Shown: positions 9,914 through 19,587 of the stretch, one piece after another | Layout of the letters: every line of letters begins with the position of its first letter | Position numbering within the stretch: position 1 is the first letter of the stretch | Assembly (NCBI GenBank): GCA_017623155.1 | Contig: JAGAPR010000001.1 | Span: 248,001 to 312,000 of the forward strand | Direction: 5' to 3' | DNA length: 64,000 nt | Origin: Prevotella sp. | Lineage (GTDB): Bacteria > Bacteroidota > Bacteroidia > Bacteroidales > Bacteroidaceae | Translations under genes and position numbers: made by a program | Notes under the pieces: generated by a model | The model's database searches: none | Told to the model about the DNA's origin: nothing | The model's input: only the letters and a program-made list of their open reading frames with translations

Positions 9914-11500
9914 ATGTCAGATAAAATTAAACCAAGTGAAGTATCCCAAGTATTGCTTGAGCAACTTAATGGTGTCAGCAGTAGCGAAAAGTTTGACGAG
10001 GTAGGAACTGTGCTTCAAGTAAGTGACGGTGTGGCTCGTATTTATGGACTGCGCAACGCCGAGGCCAACGAGCTTCTTGAGTTTGAGAATGGCACTATGG
10101 CAATCGTGATGAACCTTGAAGAAGATAATGTCGGTTGTGTCCTTCTTGGAACGACATCGGGTATTAAGGAGGGAATGGTTGTCAAGCGTACAAAGCGCAT
10201 TGCCTCAATACGTGTGAATAACAATATGCTTGGGCGTGTTATCAATCCTTTGGGTGAGGCGATAGACGGGAAAGGTGATATAGATCTGACCGAGTCTTTT
10301 GAAATGCCGCTTGACCGCAAGGCTCCGGGTGTTATTTACCGTCAGCCGGTAAAGGAGCCGCTTCAGACCGGATTGAAAGCCGTTGACTCGATGATTCCTA
10401 TCGGTCGCGGACAGCGTGAGCTTATTATTGGCGACCGACAGACGGGAAAGACCGCTATTGCCGTAGACACGATAATCAATCAAAAGAATTTTTATGATGC
10501 CGGTAAGCCCGTGTATTGTATATATGTGGCAATAGGACAAAAGGCCAGTACGGTTGCAGCTCTTGTGTCTACGCTTAAAGAGCACGGTGCCCTGCCATAC
10601 ACAATAATCGTTGCGGCAACAGCTGCGGATCCGGCGGCGATGCAATATTATGCGCCATTTGCCGGTGCGGCTATTGGTGAATATTTCCGTGACAGAGGAT
10701 ATTCGGCACTTGTTGTATATGACGATTTGTCTAAACAGGCTGTCGCTTATCGTGAGGTTTCGTTGATTTTGCGTCGTCCTTCCGGTCGTGAGGCATATCC
10801 CGGTGATGTGTTCTACCTGCACAGTCGCCTTTTGGAGCGCGCCGCACGTATTAACGACCAACAGGAAGTGGCTGAGAAGATGAACGATTTACCGGATTGC
10901 ATGAAAGGACATGTAAGAGGAGGCGGTTCACTAACGGCTTTGCCTATCATTGAGACACAGGCCGGTGACGTGTCAGCTTATATACCTACGAATGTCATCT
11001 CAATTACCGACGGACAGATATATTTGGAGACAGACTTGTTCAATCAAGGCTTCCGCCCTGCTATCAATGTGGGTATATCAGTGTCTCGTGTAGGTGGTTC
11101 GGCACAGATAAAGAGTATGAAAAAGGTTGCCGGAACATTGAAGATTGATCAAGCACAGTATCGTGAGCTTGAAAGTTTCTCGAAGTTCTCGAGCGACATG
11201 GATGCAGTGACAGCAATGACACTCGACCGTGGACGTAAGAATAACCAACTTTTGATACAGCAGCAATATAGTCCGATGCCTGTAGGCGAGCAAGTCGCGA
11301 TAATCTATTGCGGAACGAAAGGACTTATGCACGATGTTCCTGTGGAGAAAGTACGCGAGTGTCAGGATGCGTTCCTTGACAAGTTGCGTTCCTCTCATCC
11401 CGACACGATAGAGGCATTGGCGTCAGGAAAAATTGATGATGATATTACCGCAGTGATAAAAGCGGTTATGGCAGATATTGCCGGACAGTATAAAAGCTAA
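9914..11500 (+). CDS. atpA: F-type ATP synthase subunit alpha
   Basis: Alpha is the non-catalytic nucleotide-binding subunit of F1. The ATG at 9914 ([15 protein letters not shown]) gives 528 residues. An in-frame GTG at 9872 would add 14 residues that do not resemble AtpA, so it was not used. Motifs are the P-loop [29 protein letters not shown], the arginine-finger region [15 protein letters not shown] and a complete C-terminal helical domain. It follows atpH by 58 bases and precedes atpG by 6 bases. Confidence 0.98.
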   Translation: MSDKIKPSEVSQVLLEQLNGVSSSEKFDEVGTVLQVSDGVARIYGLRNAEANELLEFENGTMAIVMNLEEDNVGCVLLGTTSGIKEGMVVKRTKRIASIRVNNNMLGRVINPLGEAIDGKGDIDLTESFEMPLDRKAPGVIYRQPVKEPLQTGLKAVDSMIPIGRGQRELIIGDRQTGKTAIAVDTIINQKNFYDAGKPVYCIYVAIGQKASTVAALVSTLKEHGALPYTIIVAATAADPAAMQYYAPFAGAAIGEYFRDRGYSALVVYDDLSKQAVAYREVSLILRRPSGREAYPGDVFYLHSRLLERAARINDQQEVAEKMNDLPDCMKGHVRGGGSLTALPIIETQAGDVSAYIPTNVISITDGQIYLETDLFNQGFRPAINVGISVSRVGGSAQIKSMKKVAGTLKIDQAQYRELESFSKFSSDMDAVTAMTLDRGRKNNQLLIQQQYSPMPVGEQVAIIYCGTKGLMHDVPVEKVRECQDAFLDKLRSSHPDTIEALASGKIDDDITAVIKAVMADIAGQYKS

Positions 11501-11506
11501 CAGCCT

Positions 11507-12472
11507 ATGCCGTCATTAAAGGAAATAAAAACTCGCATAGCCAGTGTTAATAGTACCCGTAAGATTACGAGTGCCATGAAGATGGTAGCCTCTTCAAAGT
11601 TGCATCATGCTCAAATGATGATAGAGAACATGCTTCCTTATGAGACAATGCTTGAGCATATTTTAAAGACATTTCTCGCGTCAGAAGCAGACGCAACAAA
11701 TGTGTTCAGCACAGAGAGGCCTGTCAAGCGTGTGGCTTTGATTGTATATGCTTCAAACAGTAGCTTGTGTGGTGGATTTAATGCCAACATATTGAAACTG
11801 ATGCAGCAGGCAATTGACGAGTATTCCGATTTAGGAAACGATAATATCGTTATTTATCCGATTGGTCGTAAGGTTGCAGAGCGCGTGGCTAAGATTGGTT
11901 TTAAGGCTGCCGGAGACTTCTCTGAAATGGCTGATAATCCTAATGTGGCTCAATGTATAGAATTGGCGAGAGAATTAGGACGTAAGTTTATGAACGGCGA
12001 TATAGACCGTGTAGAGATGATATACCATCATTTCAAGAGTGCGGGCTCGCAAATTCTCACTCGCAAGCCTTTCTTACCGATAGATTTGACAAGCGAGTTG
12101 GCTCGCAATCATGAACGTGACTTGTCTGTAAATATCGTGACACGCAAGACTCAGGAGTATCTCCGTAAAAAGCAGCAAGACACTGTTCACAATGGGGAAC
12201 AGGCGAAACCGCTTAACGACAACTTTATAGTAGAGCCGGATATGAATACTGTGCTTGGGCTGTTGATACCGAAGTTGGCACATTTGATGCTCTATACAGC
12301 TTTGCTCGACAGTAACGCGAGTGAGCATGCAGCCCGGATGGTGGCCATGCAGACTGCTACGGACAATGCGGATGAGTTGCTGCGTGAGTTGAATTTGCAG
12401 TACAACAAGAGCAGGCAGCAGGCTATTACGAGTGAGCTTCTTGACATAGTCGGAGGTACAGTCAACAAATAA
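11507..12472 (+). CDS. atpG: F-type ATP synthase subunit gamma
   Basis: Gamma is the rotating central shaft. At 321 residues it is about 30 longer than E. coli gamma; the extra length is in the middle part. The two ends that form the coiled coil are conserved: SLKEIKTRIASVNSTRKITS at the start and MQTATDNADELLRELNLQYN followed by SRQQAITSELLDIVGG at the end. It is the last gene of the operon, with a terminator 60 bases downstream. Confidence 0.97.
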   Translation: MPSLKEIKTRIASVNSTRKITSAMKMVASSKLHHAQMMIENMLPYETMLEHILKTFLASEADATNVFSTERPVKRVALIVYASNSSLCGGFNANILKLMQQAIDEYSDLGNDNIVIYPIGRKVAERVAKIGFKAAGDFSEMADNPNVAQCIELARELGRKFMNGDIDRVEMIYHHFKSAGSQILTRKPFLPIDLTSELARNHERDLSVNIVTRKTQEYLRKKQQDTVHNGEQAKPLNDNFIVEPDMNTVLGLLIPKLAHLMLYTALLDSNASEHAARMVAMQTATDNADELLRELNLQYNKSRQQAITSELLDIVGGTVNK

Positions 12473-12532
12473 TAGAATGTCGGATTGATTTTCCTACGGT
12501 AATCAAAATTATTTTAGGATAAAATATTGATT

Positions 12533-12573
12533 AAGAGAGAGACGCTTTATGGTGAGTCTCTCTCTTTTTATTT
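12533..12573 (+). terminator. Terminator of the ATP synthase operon
   Basis: AAGAGAGAGAC pairs perfectly with GTCTCTCTCTT across a 12-base loop, followed by TTTTATTT. Confidence 0.9.
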
Positions 12574-12640
12574 GGTTTTAATATTCGTTTATACCAAATA
12601 AATGTGCTAAATTTGTATCTTTAAAATGTAAAGAACAGAG

Positions 12641-14941
12641 ATGACAGAAGATACTTTATTAGAGCAGTTGAATGAGGGGCAGCGTGCGGCTGTCGAGTAT
12701 TGTGACGGTGCTTCGCTCGTTATTGCAGGTGCCGGCTCGGGCAAAACACGTGTTCTGACATATAAGATAGCCTATCTTTTGAAAAAGGGAATGTTGCCGT
12801 GGAATATATTGGCACTTACTTTCACCAACAAAGCTGCGCGTGAGATGAAAGAACGTATAGGTAAACTTGTCGGTGTTGACGATGCCCGACGACTTAATAT
12901 GGGAACATTCCACTCCGTTTTTTCGCGGATTTTGAGGGCAGAGGCCGAAAACATCTCTTATACCGGCAATTTTACCATATACGATCAGAGCGATTCTCGT
13001 TCCATGATTAAGGCAATAATCAAGGAAATGGGACTGGATGAAAAGACTTATAAGGCATCGGCCGTGGCAGACAGGATAAGTATGCTGAAGAACAAATTAC
13101 TCCTTCCCGCGGCTTATGCGGCCAATGCCTTGGAAGTAGCCGCCGACCGAAATAGAAAGATACCGGCTTTTAAAGATATATACATGCGCTATGTAGGACG
13201 GTGCCGGCAGGCCAATGTCATGGATTTTGACGATTTGCTTGTCAATACTTATATACTGTTTGATACCAATGAAGATGTGCGAAAGAAGTATGTCGACCGC
13301 TTTTTATATGTTCTTGTAGATGAGTATCAGGATACGAACTATGCCCAGCAGGCCATTGTCGCACAGCTTACAAGAGACCGCCGTCATATATGTGTTGTCG
13401 GAGACGATGCTCAAAGTATATATGGTTTTCGCGGAGCTAATATCGACAATATACTTAATTTCACAAGTTTATACGATGGAGCCAAATTGTTTAAGCTCGA
13501 ACAGAACTATCGTTCCACGCAGATGATAGTGGAGGCGGCCAACAGTTTGATAAAGAAGAATTCGCGCCAGATACCGAAAACCGTGTTCAGTGAGAATGCG
13601 CAAGGCGAACGTCTTGTTTTCAAACAGGCTTACAGCGACAAAGAGGAGGCAATCATCGTATGCAACGACATTCGGCGTATAAAGACTCTGACCCAATGTG
13701 ATTACAAAAATTTCGCCATACTTTACCGCACCAATGCCCAAAGCCGTAGCTTTGAGGAAAGCATGCGAAAGATGAACATCCCGTATCGGATATACGGCGG
13801 ACTTAGTTTTTATCAGCGAAAAGAGATAAAAGATATCGTGGCATATTTCCGTGTGGTTGTCAATCCGGACGATGAGGAAGCCGTGCGCAGGATAATCAAT
13901 TATCCGGCACGTGGCATAGGCGATGCAACGATAAAGAGAATACGGGATAAGGCAAATGAGGCCGGAGTCAGCATGTGGAGGGTTATTTGCGAGCCGGAAG
14001 TTTATCCAGCAGGATTATCTGCCGGCACTCTGAAAAAACTTGCCGGTTTCCATGCTTTGATATGCGGCTGGATGGAGCGTGTGACAACGGACGATGCGTA
14101 TCATCTCGGACACGACATAATCCAAGCAAGTGGCATAGCTAAAGAAGTTTATGGCGGGCATGAGCCGGAAGACAGGTCGCGACAGGAAAATATCGATGAA
14201 TTTCTTTCCGGTATGCAAGACTTCGTTGACAGCAGGACCGAGGAGGGAATGATGGAATATATATCTTTAGGTGATTTCTTGCAGGAGATAGCTTTGCTTA
14301 CAGACCTTGACAGTGACGATGATGATACCGACGATAAGGTGTCGCTGATGACTATTCACAGTGCCAAGGGACTTGAGTTTTCCAATGTCTTTATCGTTGG
14401 GTTGGAGGAAAATATATTTCCGTCTCCCGCATGTTGTGACAATCCGAGAGAGCTCGAAGAAGAGCGGAGATTACTATATGTCGCTGTTACGAGAGCAGAG
14501 AAAAGGTGTATAATGACATGTGCGAAAAGCCGTTTCAGATACGGACACATGGAGTTCAGTTCTCCGTCACGCTTCATTCGCGATTTCGCCCCCGGTCTGA
14601 TTAGAGTAGAGAGTGGCGGATACTCAGCCGATGAGCAATCGTCGGCACCTCAATATCATCGCCGAACGGAAAGTGCACCAAATAAAGTTCAGCGGCAAAT
14701 TCAGCCTGTATCTACTCCTGTGTCGCCGAGGTTGAAACCAATTGCGGCCGTAGCCACAGTTGCCGCAAAACCTTTCGGACAGGTGGGGGAGGGTTCTGTC
14801 ATCGAGCATCAGCGTTTTGGTGTTGGGCGTGTAATAAAGATAGAGGGCACGGGTGAAAACACAAAAGCCACCGTTGAGTTTAAAAATGCCGGAACAAAAC
14901 AATTGCTTTTGAAGTTTGCCCGATACAATATCATAGGGTGA
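12641..14941 (+). CDS. UvrD/PcrA/Rep-type superfamily 1 DNA helicase
   Basis: This is an ATP-driven 3'-5' DNA helicase of DNA repair and replication. The 766 residues carry the full motif set: QRAAVEYCDGASLVIAGAGS (Q motif leading into Walker A), AGAGSGKTRVLTYKIA, LTFTNKAAREMKER, VDEYQDTN (Walker B), VVGDDAQSIYGFRGA, LEQNYRST, VSLMTIHSAKGLEF and LLYVAVTRAEKR. The low-complexity linker near residue 680 and the C-terminal Tudor-like end (VGEGSVIEHQRFGVGRVIKI) are typical of PcrA/UvrD. These families cannot be separated safely by motif alone. It stands alone: a terminator lies upstream and a transposase remnant downstream. A possible -7 element, TATCTTTA, lies at 12616-12623. Confidence 0.95.
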   Translation: MTEDTLLEQLNEGQRAAVEYCDGASLVIAGAGSGKTRVLTYKIAYLLKKGMLPWNILALTFTNKAAREMKERIGKLVGVDDARRLNMGTFHSVFSRILRAEAENISYTGNFTIYDQSDSRSMIKAIIKEMGLDEKTYKASAVADRISMLKNKLLLPAAYAANALEVAADRNRKIPAFKDIYMRYVGRCRQANVMDFDDLLVNTYILFDTNEDVRKKYVDRFLYVLVDEYQDTNYAQQAIVAQLTRDRRHICVVGDDAQSIYGFRGANIDNILNFTSLYDGAKLFKLEQNYRSTQMIVEAANSLIKKNSRQIPKTVFSENAQGERLVFKQAYSDKEEAIIVCNDIRRIKTLTQCDYKNFAILYRTNAQSRSFEESMRKMNIPYRIYGGLSFYQRKEIKDIVAYFRVVVNPDDEEAVRRIINYPARGIGDATIKRIRDKANEAGVSMWRVICEPEVYPAGLSAGTLKKLAGFHALICGWMERVTTDDAYHLGHDIIQASGIAKEVYGGHEPEDRSRQENIDEFLSGMQDFVDSRTEEGMMEYISLGDFLQEIALLTDLDSDDDDTDDKVSLMTIHSAKGLEFSNVFIVGLEENIFPSPACCDNPRELEEERRLLYVAVTRAEKRCIMTCAKSRFRYGHMEFSSPSRFIRDFAPGLIRVESGGYSADEQSSAPQYHRRTESAPNKVQRQIQPVSTPVSPRLKPIAAVATVAAKPFGQVGEGSVIEHQRFGVGRVIKIEGTGENTKATVEFKNAGTKQLLLKFARYNIIG

Positions 14942-14948
14942 CGAGGTG

Positions 14949-15226
14949 GTGAAGACTACTCTGATAAAATGCAGGGATTACATCTTCAATTTTCTTGAAA
15001 ACCGATGATATCGGCGGACAACAACGCAAGTGAACGGGGAATACGAAAACTGAAAATCAAGCTGAAAAACTCTTGCACGTTCCTCTTGGATTTCGGGGCA
15101 GACGCTGTTCTTGAACTACATTCTGTTGTTGAGACGGCAAGGAAATACAACAAGACGCCTTTTAATGCTATTCTATTCAAGCCTTATTTGAGGTTTGAAG
15201 CATTGGTGTGCCCACCATATCGCTGA
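14949..15226 (+). pseudogene. Remnant of an IS66-like transposase, C-terminal end
   Basis: Two frames together give a continuous match to the C-terminal region of IS66-type transposases. The first frame (LIKCRDYIFNFLENR) stops at about 15006. The second, from 15005, continues as ISADNNASERGIRKLKIKLK, then FGADAVLELHSVVETARKYN and TPFNAI. The DNNASER motif holds the last acidic residue of the DDE-type catalytic set. A frameshift near 15000 and the missing N-terminal 80 percent show that it is dead. No terminal inverted repeats were found. The name rests on motif memory; a search would settle the family. Confidence 0.6.
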
Positions 15227-15251
15227 ATAGTTACAATGTGCGCTGTATAAA

Positions 15252-15289
15252 AACGAGGCTGTGCCGCGGCACAGCCTCGTTATATTATA
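15252..15289. terminator. 30-bp perfect palindrome, terminator of recA operon
   Basis: A perfect 30-bp palindrome (15252-15281) built from AACGAGGCTGTGCC and its complement lies 64 bases after the recA stop. It has T-rich flanks on both sides and can act from either direction. Confidence 0.85.
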
Positions 15290-15344
15290 CTCTTATTTTT
15301 GGTGAGCTATAAGCTGGTAAGCATATTTGTCAAACGCATTGCGC

Positions 15345-16379
15345 TTATAGTTCATTTTTCTCCGATATTGCTTGCATTATCAGGCTCTCAAGCTCCTCGC
15401 ACAGTTCGGGATTATCTTTGAGCAGTGCCTTTGTCGCGTCTCTGCCTTGGCCGAGTTTGGAGTTGTTGTATGAGAACCAGCTGCCGCTTTTTTGGATAAT
15501 GCCGTATTCAACGCCGAGATCGAGTATCTCTCCGATTTTGGAAATGCCCTCTCCGAATGTTATCTCAAACTCCGCTTTACGGAACGGGGGGGCCACTTTG
15601 TTCTTCACAACCTTTACGCGCACTTGGTTGCCGATAATATTATCGCCGTCTTTAATACTCGTTACGCGACGTATATCGAGGCGCACGCTTGAGTAGAATT
15701 TAAGGGCATTACCGCCGGTTGTGGTCTCCGGGTTGCCGAACATCACTCCGATTTTTTCTCGCAATTGGTTGATGAATATGCAGGTGGTGTTTGTTTTGCT
15801 GATTGTGCTTGTCAGTTTACGGAGAGCCTGACTCATCAGTCGGGCTTGCAGACCAACCACATTGTCGCCCATATCGCCCTCGATCTCTTTCTTGGGAGTA
15901 AGTGCGGCCACAGAGTCGACAACGAGAATGTCTATCGCGGAGGAGCGAATGAGCTGGTCGGCGATTTCGAGTGCCTGCTCGCCATTGTCCGGTTGCGATA
16001 TCCAGAGATTGTCTACATCTACTCCGAGTTTGGCAGCATAAAAACGGTCGAAAGCGTGCTCTGCATCAATGAATGCCGCAATGCCTCCGGCTTTCTGTGC
16101 TTCGGCGATGGCATGTATTGCCAATGTCGTCTTTCCCGATGATTCGGGACCGTATATTTCTATTATTCGGCCTCGCGGATAACCGCCCACGCCGAGTGCC
16201 ACATTAAGGCCGATGCTTCCTGACGGGATAACTTCCACGTTTTCTATTTGCTCGTCGCCCATGCGCATTATGCTTCCTTTTCCGAAGTCTTTTTCTATTT
16301 TGGACATGGCTGCCTGCAATGCCTTAAGCTTTTCTTCATTGCCGGTCATGCCAGTTCCTGTCTCTTCTTTCTTTGCCAT
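15345..16379 (-). CDS. recA: Recombinase RecA
   Basis: RecA forms filaments on single-stranded DNA, catalyses strand exchange and triggers LexA-type cleavage. The 344-residue length is standard. Motifs are the P-loop [34 protein letters not shown] (Walker B and loop L1) and [20 protein letters not shown] (loop L2). A short [18 protein letters not shown] tail precedes the core. It is the last gene of a minus-strand group, 24 bases after the dehydrogenase gene. No LexA-like box was recognised directly upstream. Confidence 0.99.
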   Translation of the reverse strand: MAKKEETGTGMTGNEEKLKALQAAMSKIEKDFGKGSIMRMGDEQIENVEVIPSGSIGLNVALGVGGYPRGRIIEIYGPESSGKTTLAIHAIAEAQKAGGIAAFIDAEHAFDRFYAAKLGVDVDNLWISQPDNGEQALEIADQLIRSSAIDILVVDSVAALTPKKEIEGDMGDNVVGLQARLMSQALRKLTSTISKTNTTCIFINQLREKIGVMFGNPETTTGGNALKFYSSVRLDIRRVTSIKDGDNIIGNQVRVKVVKNKVAPPFRKAEFEITFGEGISKIGEILDLGVEYGIIQKSGSWFSYNNSKLGQGRDATKALLKDNPELCEELESLIMQAISEKNEL

Positions 16380-16403
16380 ATTGTTTTTTTTTGAATTATA
16401 ATT

Positions 16404-17642
16404 TTACAGTTCAAGGTCGCCTCCGAATACTTCATGCCATGGAAGACCTTGCTTGTTGAGCTGTTCCATGAATGGGTCCGGATCGAATTCTTCCACGTTC
16501 CATACTCCCGGTTTGCGCCATAATCCTTTGAAGAACATCATTGCGCCAATCATGGCGGGTACTCCCGTGGTGTAGCTTACGCCCTGCATGCCTGTTTCTT
16601 TGTAGGCTTCTTGGTGCTTGCAGTTGTTGTATACGTAGTAAGTGAGTTCTTTCCCGTCTTTTATTCCGCGTATGCGGCAACCGATGCTTGTCTCGCCTTC
16701 ATAGTTCTCGCCGAGATCTTGCGGGTTGGGTAGCACGGCTTTGAGGAATTGCAGCGGCACAATTTTCACTTTGGCGGTCTTTCCCGAGCCGTCGGCAAGC
16801 GGTGCTTCGTATTCCATTTCATCGATGCGGCTCATGCCGATGTTCTGTATTACGTCGAGATATGTGAGATACTGTTGGCCGAATGTCATCCAGAAACGGG
16901 CCTGTTTGATTGTTGGATAGTTCTTTACCAAACTCTCCAATTCCTCGTGATGCATCAGATAACTCTCTCTCGGACCGATGTTCGGGTATGTAAGTGCCTT
17001 GTGAATTTCGAGCGGTTCGGTTTCAATCCATTGCCCGTCCTTGTAATAAAGTCCTTTCTGTGTAATCTCGCGGATGTTAATCTCGGGGTTGAAATTTGTC
17101 GCGAATGCTTTGTGATGATTACCTGCGTTGCAGTCAACGATGTCAAGATAGTGCATCTCGTCGAAGTAGTGTTTTGCTGCGTATGCCGTATATATTCCGC
17201 TTACACCCGGGTCAAATCCGCATCCGAGAATGGCTGTAAGTCCAGCTTTCTCGAATTTCTCTTTGTAAGCCCATTGCCATGAGTATTCGAAGTGAGCTTC
17301 GTCTTTCGGCTCATAGTTGGCCGTGTCGAGATAATGACATCCGCATGCGAGGCAGGCATCCATTATCGTGAGGTCTTGATAGGGCAGGGCAAGGTTTATG
17401 ACCAACTCCGGCTTGTAGTCGTTGAATAATGCTTTTAGTTGCTCTACATCGTCGGCATCCACTTGTGCCGTCTTTATGTCCATTGTCATTCCGGCTTTGT
17501 GGATAGCCTCTACGATAGCGTCACACTTCTCTTTGCGTCTGCTCGCAATCATGAAATCTGTGAAAATGTCAGCATTCTGAGCTATTTTGAATGCCGCTAC
17601 GGTGGCAACGCCACCGGCACCGATCATTAATACTTTTCCCAT
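16404..17642 (-). CDS. Saccharopine dehydrogenase family protein, probably carboxynorspermidine/carboxyspermidine synthase
   Basis: The 412-residue protein starts with a Rossmann fold, VLMIGAGGVATVAAFKIAQN, and has ASRRKEKCDAIVE and ILGCGFDPGVSGIYTAYAA in the positions usual for carboxy(nor)spermidine dehydrogenases. In gut Bacteroidales this family makes carboxyspermidine or carboxynorspermidine from aspartate semialdehyde and a diamine using NADPH, a step of polyamine synthesis. The partner decarboxylase (NspC type) is not in this window. Lysine-pathway saccharopine dehydrogenase is the alternative and is less likely. It lies between a conserved protein gene (75 bases upstream) and recA (24 bases downstream), probably on one transcript. 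Confidence 0.85.
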   Translation of the reverse strand: MGKVLMIGAGGVATVAAFKIAQNADIFTDFMIASRRKEKCDAIVEAIHKAGMTMDIKTAQVDADDVEQLKALFNDYKPELVINLALPYQDLTIMDACLACGCHYLDTANYEPKDEAHFEYSWQWAYKEKFEKAGLTAILGCGFDPGVSGIYTAYAAKHYFDEMHYLDIVDCNAGNHHKAFATNFNPEINIREITQKGLYYKDGQWIETEPLEIHKALTYPNIGPRESYLMHHEELESLVKNYPTIKQARFWMTFGQQYLTYLDVIQNIGMSRIDEMEYEAPLADGSGKTAKVKIVPLQFLKAVLPNPQDLGENYEGETSIGCRIRGIKDGKELTYYVYNNCKHQEAYKETGMQGVSYTTGVPAMIGAMMFFKGLWRKPGVWNVEEFDPDPFMEQLNKQGLPWHEVFGGDLEL

Positions 17643-17717
17643 TTATTTGTTTTTTTGTTTTATATCTTTATTGTTGTATATTATACTGAGGTATATCGGA
17701 ATGTTGCAAGCTGTGAA

Positions 17718-18323
17718 TTATTCTGTTTTAAGTTCGTCAGACCTTATGCCAAGTGCCTGCATGAGTGAATATCCGAGTATTTCCTGTCTGAAATTGCCGC
17801 CTGCAAGCGGTTGCATGGCGAATACGGTGGCTCGTTTGTTGTCATCGTCAAGATAACGTTTCAGCGTTTCCCTCACCGTATCATATATTCTTTCGGCATT
17901 CGGTATGATCATTATCCGCTTCACATTCTTATTGTTGCAGATTACTTTGAGAGATTCTATAAACAGGTCTTCGCCTGTTGCCACATCGTCTTCTATCGGT
18001 AACGAACTTATCAGAAATTCTCCGAGATTGTCGGAGAAAGCTTTACCGTCAAGCTCATCGGCATAGTTTCCCGGTATGAAATTATTCATTTCATGATGTG
18101 ATTTGTCATGTATGAAAATCACTTGTGTCTTATTTTCTCCTTCCCGCAGACCGCCGTCAAGTGCCACACAGTCAATCCATCGTGCGGTATCGGCCTTTGG
18201 TATGCGCCGGCCTATCATTCTTTCAAAATTGACGATGAGGTCAAACGCAACCTTGTCGATGTAATTTCCGTCTGCCAAAATCACGTTTTCGTACAAATCT
18301 TCGTTATGGAATTTATTGTTCAT
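17718..18323 (-). CDS. Conserved Bacteroidales protein of unknown function
   Basis: I do not recognise a characterised family for this 201-residue protein. It has no signal peptide or membrane segment and looks like a soluble cytoplasmic alpha/beta protein: alternating hydrophobic strands (TQVIFIHDKS, KRIMIIPNAE, ATVFAMQPL) and acidic helices. Histidines cluster in FIHDKSHHEMNNF. It may belong to one of the Bacteroidales-only DUF families (possibly DUF6621), but that is from memory and unchecked. It is the first gene of the transcript that goes on to the polyamine-type dehydrogenase and recA, with a textbook promoter directly upstream. Confidence 0.75.
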   Translation of the reverse strand: MNNKFHNEDLYENVILADGNYIDKVAFDLIVNFERMIGRRIPKADTARWIDCVALDGGLREGENKTQVIFIHDKSHHEMNNFIPGNYADELDGKAFSDNLGEFLISSLPIEDDVATGEDLFIESLKVICNNKNVKRIMIIPNAERIYDTVRETLKRYLDDDNKRATVFAMQPLAGGNFRQEILGYSLMQALGIRSDELKTE

Positions 18324-18328
18324 AGATG

Positions 18329-18359
18329 CAAAAATACAATATTTCCATTGACTGACAAA
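18329..18359 (-). promoter_or_regulatory. Promoter of the minus-strand recA group
   Basis: On the minus strand TTTG (18356-18359) is followed after exactly 19 bases by TATTTTTG (18329-18336), a perfect fit to TTTG-N19-TAnnTTTG. The start codon is 6 bases downstream of the -7 element, so the leader would be almost absent, unless translation starts at a later codon. Confidence 0.75.
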
Positions 18360-18482
18360 ATAAATAAGGCTGTTTTGTAAATTAAGTAATTAATAAGTCA
18401 ATAAAGGTTTTATGCTTGTTAAACTATATTGATTTAAGTCAAAATTATATCAATTATTATGGGTTATATGTCAAATAGTGGT

Positions 18483-18512
18483 ATTGCGTGCTGATATTAA
18501 AGTATACCTTTG
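18483..18512 (+). promoter_or_regulatory. Promoter of rhaD
   Basis: TACCTTTG at 18505-18512 fits TAnnTTTG, with ATTG at 18483-18486, 18 bases upstream. The leader is about 25 bases. The AT-rich 120 bases upstream could hold an activator site, but no clear repeat was seen. Confidence 0.7.
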
Positions 18513-18541
18513 CATATAATTTTAACACAGCGTAATAGATT

Positions 18542-19351
18542 ATGAGAAGTATATTGGAAACACGTCCGGCTTTAAAAGCCGAGATTGACAAGATTGCAGA
18601 AGTGGCCGGATACCTTTGGCAGAATGGATGGGCCGAGCGTAACGGTGGTAATATAACTGTTAATGTGACGGAGTATGTCGACTATGAAATTCGCAACATG
18701 CCGGCTATCAGCGACGTAAAGCAGATAGGCGTTACATTGCCACAGCTTAAAGGATGCTATTTCTATTGCAAGGGAACTGGCAAGCGCATGCGTGATTTGG
18801 CTCGTTGGCCGATGGATAACGGCTCGGTTATCCGTATTCTTGATGATTGCGCAAGCTATGTCATCATTGCCGACAATGCGGTAATGCCCACAAGTGAGTT
18901 GCCTTCTCATCTTACAGTGCACGCTCACCTCATTGAGAGTGGCTCGGCTTACAAGGCAACCGTGCACACTCACCCGATAGAACTTGTTGCCATGAGCCAT
19001 AATCCGAAGTTCCTTGGTAAGGACGTTCTTACCAAAATACTTTGGAGCATGATACCGGAGACAAAGGCTTTCTGCCCGTTAGGTCTCGGAATAGTGCCCT
19101 ACACTTTGCCGGGCTCGAACGAATTGGCCGATGCTACATTGAAAGAACTGGAAGATTATGATGTCGTTATGTGGGAGAAGCATGGCGTATTTGCCAAAGG
19201 TCTTGACGTAATGGATGCTTTCGACCAGATTGATGTGCTCTCGAAGAGTGCCAAGATATACATCAATTCCCGGTGTATGGGCTTTGAGCCTGAGGGTATG
19301 AGCGATGCTCAGATGGCTGAAATGACAAAGGCTTTCAACCTTCCCAAATGA
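18542..19351 (+). CDS. rhaD: L-rhamnulose-1-phosphate aldolase
   Basis: RhaD splits L-rhamnulose 1-phosphate into dihydroxyacetone phosphate and L-lactaldehyde, the last step of the rhamnose pathway in the cytoplasm. The 269 residues fit the class II aldolase family. Visible are WAERNGGNITVNV near the start, the catalytic Glu in PTSELPSHLTVHAHL, the Zn-binding histidines of TVHTHPIELVAM and the third histidine in WEKHGVFAKG. It is transcribed toward rhaT on the opposite strand, so the rha genes form two convergent transcripts ending at a shared terminator (19478-19511). Confidence 0.97.
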   Translation: MRSILETRPALKAEIDKIAEVAGYLWQNGWAERNGGNITVNVTEYVDYEIRNMPAISDVKQIGVTLPQLKGCYFYCKGTGKRMRDLARWPMDNGSVIRILDDCASYVIIADNAVMPTSELPSHLTVHAHLIESGSAYKATVHTHPIELVAMSHNPKFLGKDVLTKILWSMIPETKAFCPLGLGIVPYTLPGSNELADATLKELEDYDVVMWEKHGVFAKGLDVMDAFDQIDVLSKSAKIYINSRCMGFEPEGMSDAQMAEMTKAFNLPK

Positions 19352-19477
19352 TTGCTGCCGTCTTATTGGGTATGGATATTTCGCCGGACAGGTGGCCAAC
19401 TCAGTTTGATGTCAATATAAAGAACAACTACTGACTACATATTATAATCATTATTACTTACTATTTTTAGTAAAATA

Positions 19478-19511
19478 AAAGTCCCCGATGCTGTGAAGCA
19501 TCGGGGACTTT
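19478..19511. terminator. Two-way terminator between rhaD and rhaT
   Basis: AAAGTCCCCGATGCT pairs perfectly (15 bp) with AGCATCGGGGACTTT across a GTGA loop. T-rich tracts follow on both strands, so it can end both rhaD and the rhaBAT transcript. Confidence 0.93.
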
Positions 19512-19587
19512 ATTGTTTCTTTAAAGCCTTTTCCCGGCAAACCGGAATGGTATATGCGGGAAATGGACTTTCAGAATGTCTTGATTA

